Shown here piece after piece: positions 12,618 through 12,804 of a stretch of 12,804 nt of DNA. Under the pieces are notes generated by a model that did no database searches, was not told the origin of the DNA, and saw only the letters and a program-made list of their open reading frames with translations. The first letter of the stretch is position 1; each line of letters starts with the position of its first letter. Source of the DNA: Clostridia bacterium (GTDB taxonomy: Bacteria > UBA6262 > WVXT01 > JAUXBS01); the NCBI GenBank assembly GCA_030619245.1, contig JAUXBS010000011.1, positions 1 through 12,804 on the forward strand, read 5' to 3'. A program made the translations under genes and the position numbers.

Positions 12618-12804
12618 ATGGATTATTTACTTACTGAAGAACAGGAAATGATAAGAGAATTGGCGTCAAAAATAACGGAGAATAAGATAATGCCTTTGAG
12701 GGAGGAACTGGATAGGACCGGTGAATTCCCCGGTGGAATCGTGAAGGATATTGCGGCTGCTGACCTGTTCAGGGTAGCTATTCCCGAGGAGTATGGAGGG
12801 ATAG
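12618..12804 (+). CDS. Acyl-CoA dehydrogenase, N-terminal part (runs off the window)
   Basis: The 62 codons inside the window begin MDYLLTEEQEMIRELASK, followed by EFPGGIVKDIAAADLF and IPEEYGGI. This is the standard N-terminal helical domain of FAD-dependent acyl-CoA dehydrogenases, which oxidise acyl-CoA to enoyl-CoA and pass electrons to ETF. ATG 12618 has an AGGAGG (12607-12612) at five bases, better spaced than the out-of-frame ATG at 12613. Whether it is a short-chain (butyryl-type) or another enzyme cannot be told without the rest; no etf genes are visible. Confidence 0.88.
   Translation, partial: MDYLLTEEQEMIRELASKITENKIMPLREELDRTGEFPGGIVKDIAAADLFRVAIPEEYGGI

Overview
The window reads as a continuous piece of a bacterial chromosome from a Gram-negative, probably anaerobic and uncultivated lineage. 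Almost every gene is on the + strand and tightly packed. The gene styles and order (GT4 glycosyltransferase, aconitase-family leuC/leuD, ndk-ackA, rpmF-plsX-fabHDG-acpP-fabF-rnc, acyl-CoA dehydrogenase) would fit a group such as Omnitrophota or a relative, but this placement is an impression, not a demonstrated result.

Layout. (1) 1-1319: the end of a surface-polysaccharide region, with the last codons of a nucleotide-sugar epimerase and a complete GT4 glycosyltransferase. (2) 1316-4390: an isopropylmalate-dehydratase-type pair, leuC and leuD, split by an AT-rich segment of about 1.3 kb. (3) 4462-6122: ndk and ackA, overlapping by ATGA, for nucleotide and acetyl-phosphate phosphotransfer. (4) 6119-11875: a type II fatty-acid synthesis operon beginning at a strong sigma70-type promoter that overlaps the ackA stop: rpmF, plsX, fabH, fabD, fabG, acpP, fabF. 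(5) 11922-12804: rnc, then the start of an acyl-CoA dehydrogenase gene that runs off the window.

How the genes work together: PlsX makes acyl-phosphate for membrane phospholipid. FabD charges ACP with malonate, FabH primes the chain, FabF elongates it and FabG reduces the 3-keto intermediate, all on AcpP. The other reductases and dehydratases (FabI/FabK, FabZ) and acetyl-CoA carboxylase are not in this window. AckA with Ndk would recover ATP and other NTPs from acetyl phosphate.

The unusual part is the leuC-leuD insert (about 2572-3880). It is flanked by an exact 12-bp direct repeat made of the leuD ribosome-binding/start region. Removing the insert plus one repeat copy recreates a compact overlapping leuC-leuD junction. 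Inside are a broken DUF4062 / GHKL-ATPase / winged-helix gene (its middle deleted and the two ends out of frame), a MITE-like inverted-repeat pair, several hairpins, and four unrelated short repeat families whose copies are all spaced by 11, 21 or 22 bp. The last of these overlaps a candidate promoter that may now drive leuD. This looks like a decayed mobile or defence-type module that became the upstream regulatory region of leuD.
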